Below, piece after piece: positions 34,319 to 47,600 of a stretch of DNA of 64,000 nt. Source of the DNA: Oxyruncus cristatus. Its lineage: Eukaryota; Chordata; Aves; Passeriformes; Cotingidae. A program made the translations under genes and the position numbers. Every line of letters starts with the position of its first letter. The first letter of the stretch is position 1. The stretch spans positions 910,440 through 974,439 of the forward strand of contig VXAY01001093.1 in NCBI GenBank assembly GCA_013399855.1. The letters run 5' to 3'. The notes beneath the pieces were generated by a model. It worked only from the letters and a program-made list of their open reading frames with translations. It had not been told where the DNA came from and did not search any database.

Positions 34319-37300
34319 GAATCATGGGGGGTTTATCTTCATTTGTAGGAGTGGAAAAGCAGTCAAATGTGGACAAAAGAGCAAAACATCCAAACTAAGG
34401 AAATGCACAGATGCAGTTCTGTGGATCTCAATTCCCTCTCAGTTTTGCTTTCTGGCAATCTGGTTCATAGAGTCATATTATTCTTGATCATAGCTCATTT
34501 AAACCCATATTTCTATAAACTACATAACTATTGCTTTCACTGAAATTCATTACATGCCATACAGACTTTTATGGGAAACATCTCGTTCACTTCTTCTTGG
34601 CTAACTGCTTTTTCAGAGATTCCAGCAAGGTCTCCATCTCTCACGAAAACTCCAGACGTGAATTAATTCCCACAAACATTTGTTCAGGAAAAAGTCTGTT
34701 CTACTGAAACTGAAAAGCATAGTGCATTTTAGTTGCTCTTATTGTGCAGGTCTGATTAGTAAAGCCATTTTGCCAGCACCTGTCATTCTTGTAAAATTTC
34801 AGACCCACTTGTAAGAGTGATGATATATTATATGCTCTTCTATCAAACAGTTGTCCAGCAAGTCAATCAAATATGCAGCAAATCAATGAGAAGAGCTTAA
34901 TTTTCAATCTCCTTCTGCATTTTTGCTGTTTGGACAAACAGTGAGACATTTCTAGTCATTCAATGTGCAGCCACATTATCAAATTCAATCTCTTTTCCAA
35001 CAGTGAAGAAAATATTCTTAAAGGTGAAATCCTTGGCAGCAGTAGTAAATTTGACACCATTTTTATGTAATCCACTAAACAGTATACCAATCAAAAGCAA
35101 CAGGGAAACCATTTTATTATTTTATTTTGCAATTCCCCTTCTCCCCACTCACAAGAGGAGGCATGAAGAACCAATTTCTAACAAGGTTCTCAGTTGTTTA
35201 AGTAGAGCTTCAATAACCTTTCAGGGTTATTTTCACATAAATGAAATCCATGTGAAAATGACATGTAAATCTCTCACAGCTGTCTTCCTAAGCTTAGATT
35301 AAAATGGAGAACAGGAGAAGAGAGAAATCAAAATGCTTATACCTGGTGACCTCTTACTTGTTGGTGTCTGGCTTCACTGTAGGGTACAGGTACTATGTTG
35401 TTTGTTTGTAAGTGCAATGTGTAAGTGGAACCTTCTGTTCAGGAGGGACAATCAGAGGAGCAATAATAACTTTATAATTAATAAAAGTTATTCTACTTGG
35501 GGGACATTAAAATAAATTATATAAGTTACAGTAACATGGGAGTCAAGCCCTGGTTGAATACCCTCCTCTAGCTGGGAAAACACTAGCCCAGAGCTCTTGA
35601 TCCTATGATACACAGTTGTTAGGTGATCCTAGTCCCAACAATTTGATCAAAGTCCAGTCCAAGGAGGTGCAACACTGCAGGCAGATAAAAGCAGCCACTG
35701 GGCAGAATTGAAAGAAGTTCAGGAACTACAGCACTCCAAGGCATGAATGTAAACTATAAAGTATCAGCATTAATTTGCAGCATATCTGAGCACCAGTCAG
35801 TCATTGCAACTGAACTAGTAGCTGCCCTGGAACTGTGTGGAGCTGACAATATCCAAAGGTTTATGCAAATGAAAAATAAAATGGACGTGGATAGATTGAT
35901 TAAAAGAGGATTAAATACACAGCGCTGCTCATCAAAAAGTATTTTCAAGGTTTTCCTATCCAGTATAGCAAAGAAATAGGGCATGGGCAAGGAAGTTTCA
36001 AATGAGGAAGGAAGGTTTTGTAAATGTAGTGAAAAAGAAACAGGAGAAAAAACACGCATGCTCAAAAAGTTAGATTAACAAAAGATATGTGAATCAAGGA
36101 CTGCATCAACTGATACTGTCACATAAAACATTAATGTTGTTTAAGCGAGAATCAAATTGAATGTGGTTACAGGCTTCAATGACAGGCAGGACAACAAATG
36201 TTTCCCAGTTATCAAAAAGAAGTGTGAGACAGGAGTAATTAAGGGCTCTGTAGTACTTTCTCTAGGCTTGAGGCATTGTTAGAGAAATGGTGAATGTGAC
36301 AGGAGAATTTTAATTTTGGATATAGAGGCACATCTGTAAAACAAAGGCAAGTGTTCAGTACCAAAACAGAAATAAAAGATGAATATTATCTAAAGGGAAA
36401 AATGCAAACTTAGAAGTGAGAGCACCCAGTCCAGACCTTTCCTAACCAATGTAAATCCAGCATGAAGTTGATTTCTACCATCTCTGGGGTCACTAGCATC
36501 ACCAACAATAACAAATACCAAATAAGTGACAGATAGTCAGGTATCGCAAACAATTATGGAAACAATGGCTACTTGAGAAACCCAAGACTTCTGGAGTTAC
36601 TCACATACACCTCTGCAACTTACACTGAAAAGCCAGGCCATTTCTTCAAACTTATCTCAATCATTTAAACACTAAGGTTGTCTCTGAGCTGACCAGAGAA
36701 CGACACTGACCTGAGAAATAAGCATTTCTCAGTTTGAAGAAGTGTTGAAGTTTCATTAGTTTTGTTGCATGTTTCTTTCCCAGGAGAGAGAAAGAGTGGG
36801 TGATAGAAATGTAAGCAATAACAGAATTTGATGAAAGCCCATATTTCTAACTCAAAGCCATTCTCTTTTGAAAATTGACTGCAGCTGATGTATTAGCTGA
36901 TGTTTGTGTGCTATTTATTTACTCCCAGTCAAAAATAAAAATAACTATAAGTGATTTTCCTCAGACTATACTTTAAGAACGATAGAATTCTTATTGCTGA
37001 GAATAAACGTTACACCACTTCAAACTGTATTCTACAAACTTTGTTTATCCCGAGGAGTATCTTGTCATCTGTGAAATGAATACAGAAAGCTGAAGGGTAA
37101 AATATTTTCAATTGGGAATACTCACAGCAGTAACTCACCTTAATTACAAATATGTTCTGATTAAATAATTGGTCTTTTCATTGAAATCTAAGAGCCATAC
37201 AGTAGAGAACTCAACTCTCAAAAAACTTTTCTCCTATTTTCAGTATTCACTACAGAAATATAGTATTACTGTCTCCTATTCTTCTTCCATAAGCTGCTAT

Positions 37301-39003
37301 GGTAACTGAGAATTAGTTGACATGAATATACCATAATTTCTCTTTGTAAAATGAATGGAAGCAAGTAAGGCTTTTAATGAGATTTACACCTTTAACATTT
37401 TCAATTTCACTCTACAATTTATATACTAGTTTTGCATAGCACATCCTGTAGATATTTCTGAGAGTTTTATATATATACACACATACACACATATTACTAT
37501 GAGAAAACAAGTTCTTGTCAAAATTCTGAAACATAGCGAGCAAAGGGTCATGTGAGTTTTATTCTATAATGTGTTAATAGCACTTGTTATGTTTCCCAAT
37601 ATCTGATTATTAGTTTAACTATACCTAATAAACACAGTCATCCATTGTCTTAGATGTTTAAGGAAAGAGGAGGAGAACCTCCGTCTGTTCCACACAGCAA
37701 AAGCCATTGGAAATTATATAGCTGTTTCACCAGTGCACATTGCAAGATGAAAACAAGGTTTTACCCCTCTCTCCATTCTTCGACACAATGCAATGCAATG
37801 TTATTCTGCTCTAACAAGGACTGTGGAGAAAGGTGTGACCTTCAAAATGTTTTGCCTTGGAGAAGAAGAACTTAAGAAGCACCACAAAGATCAGAAGCCA
37901 CTAACTAAACCCTAGCAAACCACGAGGCAGTCAAGTCCTCACTACCTATGGCCTGAACAGATGAATAGTTGGCAGTAATTGTGGGTCTGGACCCATTAAT
38001 TTCTCTCCAACAAAGTACAGACTTTCATGGAAAGAAATACTTGTGTAAGTTCCACATTCACTAGAGAAGCAAACAACTCAGCAGCTCTATGGCACATGAA
38101 CTGCCTTTGCCTAGAATCTTACAAGAAGGGATCCTTGCTACCAATAGCTTGGCAGAGGAGTGCATGAAGTGTCCTGTGCTGTAAAAAGCTGTCTCACCAC
38201 ACAGGATCTTCTAAGAAGCAGGGGAAATTATAAATTCTGGGAGACATAGTAAATGCAATCACCTGACTAAGGTCTTTCATGGCGCTCTGCTTCTGGACAG
38301 GCTGAGAGGCAATCAAGGGACATGGAATTAAAAGAAAAACAGTTAAATTTGACTTCACGATACTCTAGATGCACATTACTGCTAACATAGCCAGACTAAA
38401 TAATTTTTTTTAAGTTTTTGTGCATCATTATTACAATTAGAAATACTGTGTTACAGCTCATTTACAGTCCTAAAGAGAGTATTTGGTAAGTGGAACTATA
38501 CAGTGATACACAGAAAACAGAAGGAACAAAGAGAATCAGTGTTTTGGAAAACGATGACTGAATCTGCAGTAAATCCAGGGACAGATTTTACTAGGGCTAT
38601 TGCTTCTTGGCTAAAACCCCTCTCACATGAGTAATATTTTCCCTTTTTCACTGAATGTGTATCTTTACCTTCCAAAAAAAGGTAAACTTGAAAAATGTTG
38701 CCTTTCTGACTGCTGTGATCCAATTTAGCTAATATTACATAAAAAATATAAGGCAGAATGTATGGTGCTTAATTTTGTAGCTGATAAGAAATTTATCTAC
38801 TTTTGCCAAAGTAATTCCATTTTTAATAGAATAAGCAACAGATTAAGTGCATACATTAATTAAACAGAAGATAATATTTATAAGCCCTTAAAAATTCAAA
38901 GTAATTTTCTTTAAACTCATGTTTTTAGGAAAATTACTGGTGAATACACCCATACATATTTTATTTTTTCACTTCCTCAGACTCAGTACAAATTCATGAC
39001 CTG
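34319..39003. other. AT-rich sequence without a supported gene
   Basis: No gene can be supported. Two segments merit a look and are given as findings: a possible decayed retrocopy on the minus strand (34303-35120) and a promoter-like, GC-richer patch with a TATA-like box at 35683-35690. A (TA)n(CA)n stretch lies at 37468-37496. Confidence 0.45.
37468..37496. repeat. (TA)n/(CA)n microsatellite
   Basis: A short alternating pyrimidine-purine tract of TA units followed by ACAC units. It is similar in make-up to the tract at 43618-43664. Confidence 0.8.
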
Positions 39004-39047
39004 TGATGATGATGAAGATGATTATGATGATGAAGATTATGATTATA
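39004..39047. repeat. (GAT)n trinucleotide-like repeat
   Basis: About 44 bases of GAT/GAA/TAT triplets ('tgatgatgatgaagatgatta' and similar). Interruptions show that it is not a pure expansion. Confidence 0.85.
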
Positions 39048-42000
39048 TTTTTTAGTACTTTGTTGAGAGTCCAAGACTCAGGTACCAAATTCCCACTGAG
39101 AGAACCCTTCCGCTCTATTTAGCCAACACAAGCCTCCACATGCAGGAAGTTATGTGCATATGAGACTACAAATGGAATACTAACATATTCAATTTTTAGA
39201 AATTTAATTCCTTTTGTTTCTGGCTAAAACACAACTAAAACAACAGAGGTATAAGTTTATTCAGTTTAATTTTTTTTTTCAGAGGGATGCATTAGGTGCT
39301 TATTTTATTATTTATAATTGCAAGAATGAAAGCGGGGATGTTGTCTCAGGAGTAGGTTCCCAGTCATTGTAGATATCACTGGAGTACACAAAGTACTTCA
39401 GTGACCACTAACATTAAAGTGCTTTATGCCAAATGGAGTATGTAAACAGAGCTGAAAGGCAGAGTCTCAGCCTTTGAGACAAAGAACATAATATCAGAAT
39501 TATCTTACATAATCTCAATTATAAAAATTACTGATAGTCTCATTAGAAGCACCTTGCTTGCAAATTCAGGCATAAAACAGAAAAAAATGTGTGAATAGAC
39601 AGAAAAATTCAATGTATAAAAGCAATCTCTGATTAATTTGCCTTTTAGAATTTGTAAGTAAATTCAGCTATTTAAACTATGTCTCATGTTATGTTGATTC
39701 TCCTCTTTCATAATAAATCCTGCCCCTCAAGGATATCTATATCCAAAGTACCTATCCCGTAATGTAGACTATAATAGCCCTCTGTGTTAAAAGGAACAGG
39801 GACAGAAATAGATACTGTATGACTAAATGCTGATTGACAGTTCCATCACACGCTCCACTCTTCTTAAACAAAACTGCAATAAAAAGACTTTATATCATAC
39901 TACTCAAGAGATAGCAAAATAGTGTAAACAAGTGTAACCCTGTGGAAGAAAAAAATATACTTTCTTATTATCATGACACACTGAAACATTATTTTTCAAA
40001 TGCATTAGCCAGAGATCAAATTATTCAGTGTCTAATGAGAAAGGAAGTGTTCCTTCTCAATTACCCATTAAAATGCTGTTTCTAACAAAAAAAAAAAAAA
40101 AATCACATGGAAGACTGTTACTATGTAAATACCTAAAGGAAAATATTTTCATGGCATGTGGGAAAGAAACAGGAGGAAAACAGTACAGAGACAGTGACTG
40201 AAATGTCTGCCAGGTACATATCCAAGACAGCTTAAAAGCCCTTATGAAATGAAACCTAGCTTTTGAAGCTGTCAGAGTTTGCTACCTTGATACATTATTG
40301 TACAAGTCTGAAGAATTCCTTGACAGAAGAACTTTTATAAAGAGCAGCTGAGACACTAGGAAAAGCATAGGACCTCTCTCACAAAATAATGGTTTCTAAT
40401 CACACACAAGATAAAGAAATGTATCATCCCAGTGATTGACGGATACTCATAAGTGCACAGGCAAGACAACTGCAGCCACCACAACAACTGGCTCTCAAGC
40501 CTGGCAAAAGACCTATTAACATTTCTGTCAGAAATAATACCACTGACAAATTGGTACCCCAATTCTCTCTCACCCCTGCCCTGTCTGCTTTCTTTATTTC
40601 ATTGTATTGTGTTAAAACCTAAGAAATAAGTACTAGGTAAAACTTCCAGTTTATTAGAGAGCTTTAAGCAAAGCCTGAAAAGGTCTTAAAATAAAAAATA
40701 ATTTAAATAATTTAAAAGAAAAAAATTATACTATTTTATTTCTTATTTTTTCATCCATAAGTGGTAACATACTTTTCTTGAGGAGTAAAAGGCTCAAGAA
40801 CCAATAGAAAAAAACAGATGGGTCATGTAACTGGGAATATTATATGGATGCTTTTTAAAAGCTGAAAAAGATCTTTATCAGCAACACCACAAGGCAATAT
40901 TTGAGGCCCAGATAAACAGAATGGGAGCCTTTTAATGCAAACAGAATTAAACATGCAAAACTCTTCTTTAGAAAAAGGCAAGAAAATAATTATAACATTT
41001 CCTAGAAATGTACATGTAGATAGGTAATGACTGGTCTAATAGGTAAAATAAAATCGTGAAAGGACCATAAATTTTTTTTAAAAAAACATAAAAACATATG
41101 GCTTAGTAAATAACTATCGCACAGATTTCAGGATGCTATTGGGTAGAGGGATCATTACATCTCTTTCCATGTTGCAATATCATGGTCCTTAGCAACCAAT
41201 ATTGAAGACAGCTTCACTGGTACAGGAAAATTTTGGTCTGACCAGATGCAACTACTTATGATTATCAGGAACACAAGCTATATAAATCTTTGAAGACACT
41301 ACCAAAAATCCTAAAGATGGATTAATCCTAGCACATGCTCCTCATTATAGTTACAATAACATAAAAAAATTTTTAAAAGCAATTTTTGCAGCACTTCTAT
41401 TTCATCTCACTAACATTGTGATTGCCTCTATTTTTACAATTAGACCAAAATGTAAATGTTTAAATCATGATACTTGTCTTGAGAAATGAATTTAACCCAG
41501 TAGAAATTGTATTGCCCTCCAGGGAGATGAAAATCAGTGGATAAAGGCTCAGGTCTCTTCTCATTTAAGACTCTAAGCCATGTTTTATAACTAAATTTGT
41601 GTTAGTTAGAAATAGTTTACTAAATGTAATAGCTCACGCCTCTAATAACAACTACTTATAAAGCTGTGACAAGTGGAACACAATCTCACCTTTTCCCAAT
41701 CCATCAAAATTCAGTGGAATTTGAGTTTATGAAAAATTTTTGTTAAAAGTTCAGTACACATGGGGCCTAGACAACACAGGAAGTACTCTACAGTCATCAG
41801 GGTGAAAGTGTAAACACATATGGAGCAAAGAGAACCTAATTATCAACTACTGTCAATTGTCCTTCACTATTTTCTCCTATTCTTTGTTGTGTGATTTTCC
41901 AAATGGTGTTCTCTTGATCACAGTAGACATCTTATTTCAGAAATACAAGACATGCACTCAGAACCCTAGAGCAGCAAATAAAGTGTAACAATTGAAAAAT

Positions 42001-43617
42001 TAACAGAAAAATCACACTAAACAACCTAACCAAAACAACCTGTGCTTTCACTTATGACGATTCAAGTTTTACCTAGGTGTACTTGAAAACAAAGTTCCTT
42101 TGTACAGTTTAATAACCTGACAACATAATCTCACCTAGTCAATCTTAGAGTGCATCATCTTCTTAAGCAATCATGTAATAGAGCTATCACATATGCAGTT
42201 TTTCTGAATGCATGATTCAAGTACTCTAAGAATTATATCCAACATCATTATATCCTGCTCACCAAACAGGTCCAAACATGAGCTGCAGACCCTTAGACTT
42301 CTGAAATGCATGAATCATGCTGTAGAATAGTTTTCAACTGTACAGCAAAATTATTCAATTTGGCAAGTACCTAACATTGTGCATGCACAGTTGGTATAGT
42401 GCATCTGGAACATATCTAATTCTCCCTGTATTTGCATACACCTATTTTAGTGTAGGCAAATTAACACCTTAGATCTTTCTGAGCAATTAGGGTTTCAGAA
42501 ACATTATTATAGCTTATCCTACAACAGTTGCAGGACAGTTGAAGATGCATAGGTAAACAGGAATCTAACTCTGAACTCCTCAGCATGTAACATGGTTTCA
42601 GCAAGATAAAAGGAATATTTACAAAGGAAGTTAAATTATTTTCTTTAAATTAAATTTAACAGAGTTGGATACACAGATGTAAGATCATTCAGCTTCACTT
42701 CTTCTTACTTCGTTCATGAAGCCTACATTCAACTAGGACGAAGTTGCTTATTTTGAGCAACCAAATGCACCTTCACTTAATTGAAGGAAACGTGAGAATT
42801 TATTCCACATGGAATGGAACTAGATATGCAGTGCATAGGTCACAAGGACTGTTGCCAAGTATGAAAAGTAGCCTAAAGATTAAGTGTGGGTTGAAAAGAT
42901 GCAAGAATCAACACAAGAAGACCAGTTATAAGTGCAAGAAATCCCTTTAATTCCGGTTTAATCGATACTCAAACTGGAAGTCACCACATGTTTTCTCCAG
43001 AGAGGAAAGAATCTGACCAAAGTGGGTATAAACATTATCTTCATACAATAAAATAGCAGAGGACTACATAATCTTACAACAATATTTCAAATTAATTTCT
43101 GTGGAAATTGCATAAATCATACTATTAACTCAAGTGTTTATTGCATGTTTGCTGAATATCAATGCATCAAGAAGAACTTCCAATTAAGGTCTAAATCCTA
43201 AAATTTCTCCATGAGTTGAATTTGGTTACATATCTCAAACACTTTCAGGAATATAAATACTTTCATCTCGGACAGGCTGACCTGACCCCAACAACCTGTA
43301 CTATACTGCTGATGCAAAGTATACATAACATATCTTGAGAATGAGGAAAATCATCCAGTGGCCAAGAACCAATTTAGCACTTTTCTTTCCAAAGCAGTTT
43401 CAGCTATGAGCATAGTGTTGTAGCTTGTACTAGGTGACTGCTCTGGCAGATGTCTGGTCTAAGGTCAGCACAAAATCTCCTTCTTGAGTTTCATTTTTCA
43501 CTCTCCGTGTGTAACAAAAGAAGAGCTAGAGTTAGCATTTTAAGGGACTTTTGTAAACATGGTTTTGGAAAGCTGAAAGAAATCATTAGCACTGATTCAG
43601 TGCTTCTTAGAACTATT
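39048..43617. other. Repeat-poor AT-rich non-coding sequence
   Basis: No gene, RNA or transposable element is recognised in 4.6 kb. An A16 homopolymer lies at 40087-40102. Confidence 0.5.
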
Positions 43618-43664
43618 CATATATATACGTATATGTACACACATACACACATACATATATATTT
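43618..43664. repeat. (TA)n(CA)n microsatellite
   Basis: An alternating tract of TA and ACAC units of about 47 bases, with imperfect dyad symmetry around its centre (catatatata at one end, tacatatata near the other). Confidence 0.8.
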
Positions 43665-44640
43665 GTTTTCACAATGAGTGCTTTAATCCTCCGTCTTAAA
43701 ACTAAGCAAAACCCCAAAACGAAAAAAGCCCAGCACTGATGAGCAATCTTGCAATAACGAATCAGTGTGCACACATGAGGGAAAAACAAATGCAGTTGGG
43801 AAACAGATTTCGGTGTCAAGTTTCCCCAAGTGTTGTTATAAATATCAGGAAATTAAAAAATGCTCTTAAAATGCATGAACATTATTTAGGTCTTTAATCT
43901 GGAAGGGGCATGATTGATTTTGCAGGGTGGAAACTGCCAACTGTACCAGTGCCTGCAGATGGAAGGGGCCGGCACATAGCTGCCAATTTCAGGGAATATA
44001 TTTCATCTACTCTCTAAAATGGATTGCAAAAGCTTGTTGTCTTCTGCTTGCTCGTCCAGGCTCATGCTGCACTAAACAGTTTAGGGGGAGAATGGCATCA
44101 GTCTTTTACTGAAACTGGGGAAGTCAAAAACATGACTATTTTAGACAAACAAAAAATTAAAAAACTAAACCTCCGAGGGCAATGGGGCCACAAGTCAAAC
44201 AGGAAACAATAGTCAACTCAAATTCAAGAGTCTTACTGTTTACAAAATGGTCATTTTAAACCACAGTGACAGGAAACCTGGCCTTTAAACTTCACTTTTA
44301 CATCCTTATAAATTATCATACAATGAAGAAAATTTTCTGGAAACACAAATACACTGTGTGAAACACATTCTTGAAGCCCCTCTTACCCTACAAAAACAAG
44401 TAAAATATGACAAAGTAGAAGTCATTATTTTTCAAATAATAATGTCATCTTATTTTTCAAATAAGACCATCTTTAAACACAAATGCTCTTAAATCTCAGC
44501 TTATTCCCTTTCATAAATGTCTCAGATTAGAGAATCTGATTCCTGACAAAACATTTTGGATGGCATAACTTCACACTATCAGAGCTGATAGAGTTTCCAA
44601 GGCTTCTCATAAAGCCATTATGTCAGTTTAAAGAGAATCA
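43665..44640. other. AT-rich non-coding sequence with a GC-richer patch
   Basis: The part from 43905 to 44110 has somewhat more G+C. It contains a polypyrimidine stretch followed by CAG near 44060, which would fit a splice acceptor, but no flanking exon can be recognised. A duplicated 'ttatttttcaaata' lies at about 44428-44463. Confidence 0.4.
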
Positions 44641-44680
44641 GGGGGTTTTTGTTTGTTTTTGTTTTTTGGGGTTTTTTTTT
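44641..44680. repeat. G/T low-complexity tract
   Basis: A tract made only of G and T ('gtttttgtttgtttttg' type). It is the complementary-strand counterpart of the A/C tracts at 2.9, 31.0 and 53.3 kb. Confidence 0.85.
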
Positions 44681-47600
44681 AAGTATCAACCTTACTTGGC
44701 TTCCTTTGTCCCTTTAGTTGGGTAGAAATACACATCTCTCTCCAAGTTTTACCTTAGCATTTCTCCTATACTGAAAAAATAATTTCCAGGGGCAAAAGGA
44801 AATTAAGCAGCATAAAGCCATCTTTCTAAGCCATTTTCTACAGCTTTGTGCTTTCAAAGATTATATATTCCTCCTCCTTCTATTCTGCACTGGAAACTGT
44901 GCTTATGCCAGCACCTTGTTAAACTGATTGCTGAGTCTTTTCCTCTGGAATTAGCACCGCTACAGCAGGTTAGCAACAGAGGCTGTCTCAAATATCTTGT
45001 GTTAAGGACAGATCTGAAAAGTTATCTGCACTGTGGAGTAAAGCTGTTTTGCTGGCAGCAAGAATACTAGAATGGATATAAAGTGTCTTGAGGAAAATTG
45101 TCTTTAGGACTGCATCCCATTAAAGACATTTGAGTGGTATTTTGTCCCACTGGTTCCAGCAGGGGCAGAACGTTATTCCTGTTTTAGTTCTACTGGTATA
45201 ACACACATCTACATATGTGACATGAAAAGAACCCATTCTCCCTCTTATAAAGATTATTCTTTTGTACTCTTTCTAATTTAGATCTCATTTGCAGACACTT
45301 TTGCCACTACAGAATCAAATTCATTCCCAGTACACAAGACAAAGCAAGGTGCAAGACAAGCCCTTTGCGTTCTTTCTGAAACACTCCTTTCATGCTCACT
45401 GCAAGTTTGTGAGATATACTCCAACATCGTTTGTTACATATTTCATACTGCAATGCCATGCTTGATTACATCAATCTATACAAAACAGAAACTGGCAGCC
45501 AGTCTCCCAATTTCTGCCAACTGTAAAGGTTAACATGTACGTTGGCATAATGTGGGTGTGTAAATAAGGGAATTTGTGTAGTCCTTTATTTAGCAATGTA
45601 AGAAAACATATTTCAGGTCGGAGATGAATAGTTTTCCTTCCCTCCAGGTGTCTATTTTCTATTTTGGAAATTTCAAGGAAGGGATTAAACATGCACAAGC
45701 ACTACTTAGCAACAAAACACTAAGGAACCATACTGTGTGTACTATAACTTCATTTCATAAGACTATCATCACAAACTGCCAGTATTTCATCACTGCCAAG
45801 ATGTCTTTGGAGAGAGACAGGAGAAGTCAAGGAAGTGGCTCTCAAGACACACCCAATAAGCTCTCTGCCATCACTCAAGCCTCCCACAAGGCAAGTTCAC
45901 CATCCCCAAGGATAATTTAAAAATTTACTTCTAGACCAATAACCTTTAAGAAAAAAACCACTCGGACAAGTAGGTTTATAGTTTCAATTTTGCACCTTCA
46001 GAAGTTCTTATTGTTCAACAAGCAAAAACATAAATCAGTGACTGTCTTATACAAAAATTGGCTGTCAGTATAAAATGAAGTTATATGGGATTCTGTAACT
46101 GTAAAGTAAATGTTTTCTAATCTGATGCTGAAATACAAATTAAATTAATCTAATGGAACTAATATGAATTTTCCTTTGTTATTTTATTCTGGAATGCCAG
46201 AAATTAACCAAACCATTTGGCATGAATAAGTAGTTATTTAACAGTACGGATAAAAAGGAATGATTGATATACCTGTGCCCTCTTGTTCACAAGCTTGGTT
46301 TGTGTAACAATTTGCGGTGATGACTATTAAACAAAATATTCAAAGAAACATCCACAAATTTTTAAGCAATAGCAGTACCATAATTACCATACTTCTACGT
46401 GTACATTACTGACTTCATTTAATTTTAAACTACAGCAATGCATTCCTCTACTAAAGTGTTAGAAGACAAAAGAATTGCAAGTGATATGAAATTCAAACAG
46501 TAGTCAGAAGGTATTTGCTTTCAAGAGTCCTAGTCTTCTTAATCTCCAGGATAAGACGTAAAAGTGTGCAGCACTCATTACAGGTGACATGAAAGTGACC
46601 AGGCCTTTAAAGATGACTGTGTAATGGCTTAAACATTGAAGGAACACCAGTCCAAAATAAAGCAGTGACTCTATACTCAGCAAAGTACATGCAACAAATG
46701 GCAGATCTTACGCCTGCTCACCTCTGTTCAAATACAGAACATTAGAAGTCTTTCCCTATCAAGAATCAAAAACCTGCAGAAACAGAAAATACCAAATTGA
46801 AGCTTTGTAGAAAAGTCCTATCTGCATCTATGGCTCTGCCTTTAACAAACAGAACAAAGCAAAAACAAGTTTTCTATTTGATAAGCAGTTAATCTGTTGA
46901 CATTATTTTTGTGCTGTTTTGCTGTCGTGATGTGTAACTTAAATGTCAAAAACTGAAAAGTATATGTTCTTAAAGAAAATGAGAAGAGCACAAAAAACCC
47001 TATATCACTTTAAAATGGATAACCTGTGGCTGCATTTCTCTAATAGCAGTGATGCAAGCCACACACCTACCCTTACAAAGTGTAATGTATTTGATCTTGA
47101 CATCCCTGCAACTGTCTTTAGACAAAACAGGGTAAAATTTGTAAAATGCAACTATAGAATCCTAGAAGTAAAGCAACAGTAAATGTGGAAGACTTCCACT
47201 TGAAAATTATTACGAAGTATTCTCCAAACAAAATGGCCAGTTGGAGATTTTGAAAGGAAAGCATAAATTGTATGGTTTACGTATGTTGCTGCAAGAGCAT
47301 AGATCACTTTTCCTATATGCTGAAGTGCAATGCCAAAAAAAAAGATTTTCTGGGGTGAATAATAAAAGCAAAAATTAAGTTTCAATAGGAAGAATTGTAA
47401 TCAGAAAAAAAAAAAAAAAGAAAAGATTTGCCATGAATTCCTAGAACTACTTATTGAAGACGCTTGTAAGTCCAAACAACAATGTTCCAGTATGCCCACA
47501 ATGGGCCAGGGCAGAGAAACATTTAGATTGAAGGTTCTAGTGATAAGAAAACATGAGAAAATGCCACCATCTGATCAACACTTAATTAATTTCCGTAAAT

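Noticed and set aside
35754..36065. 103-codon minus-strand frame and the opposing 78-codon plus frame
   Set aside because: No domain or homologue is recognised and the lengths are near chance expectation. Only the upstream TATA-like patch was kept as a weak finding.
39004..39047. GAT repeat considered as an acidic coding tract
   Set aside because: The surrounding frames are closed by stops on both sides, so it is a simple repeat.
44024..44212. Frame with a signal-peptide-like start (QKLVVFCLLVQAHA)
   Set aside because: It has no ATG in frame (it opens at a TTG right after a stop) and nothing recognisable follows. The hydrophobic stretch comes from a polypyrimidine-like region.
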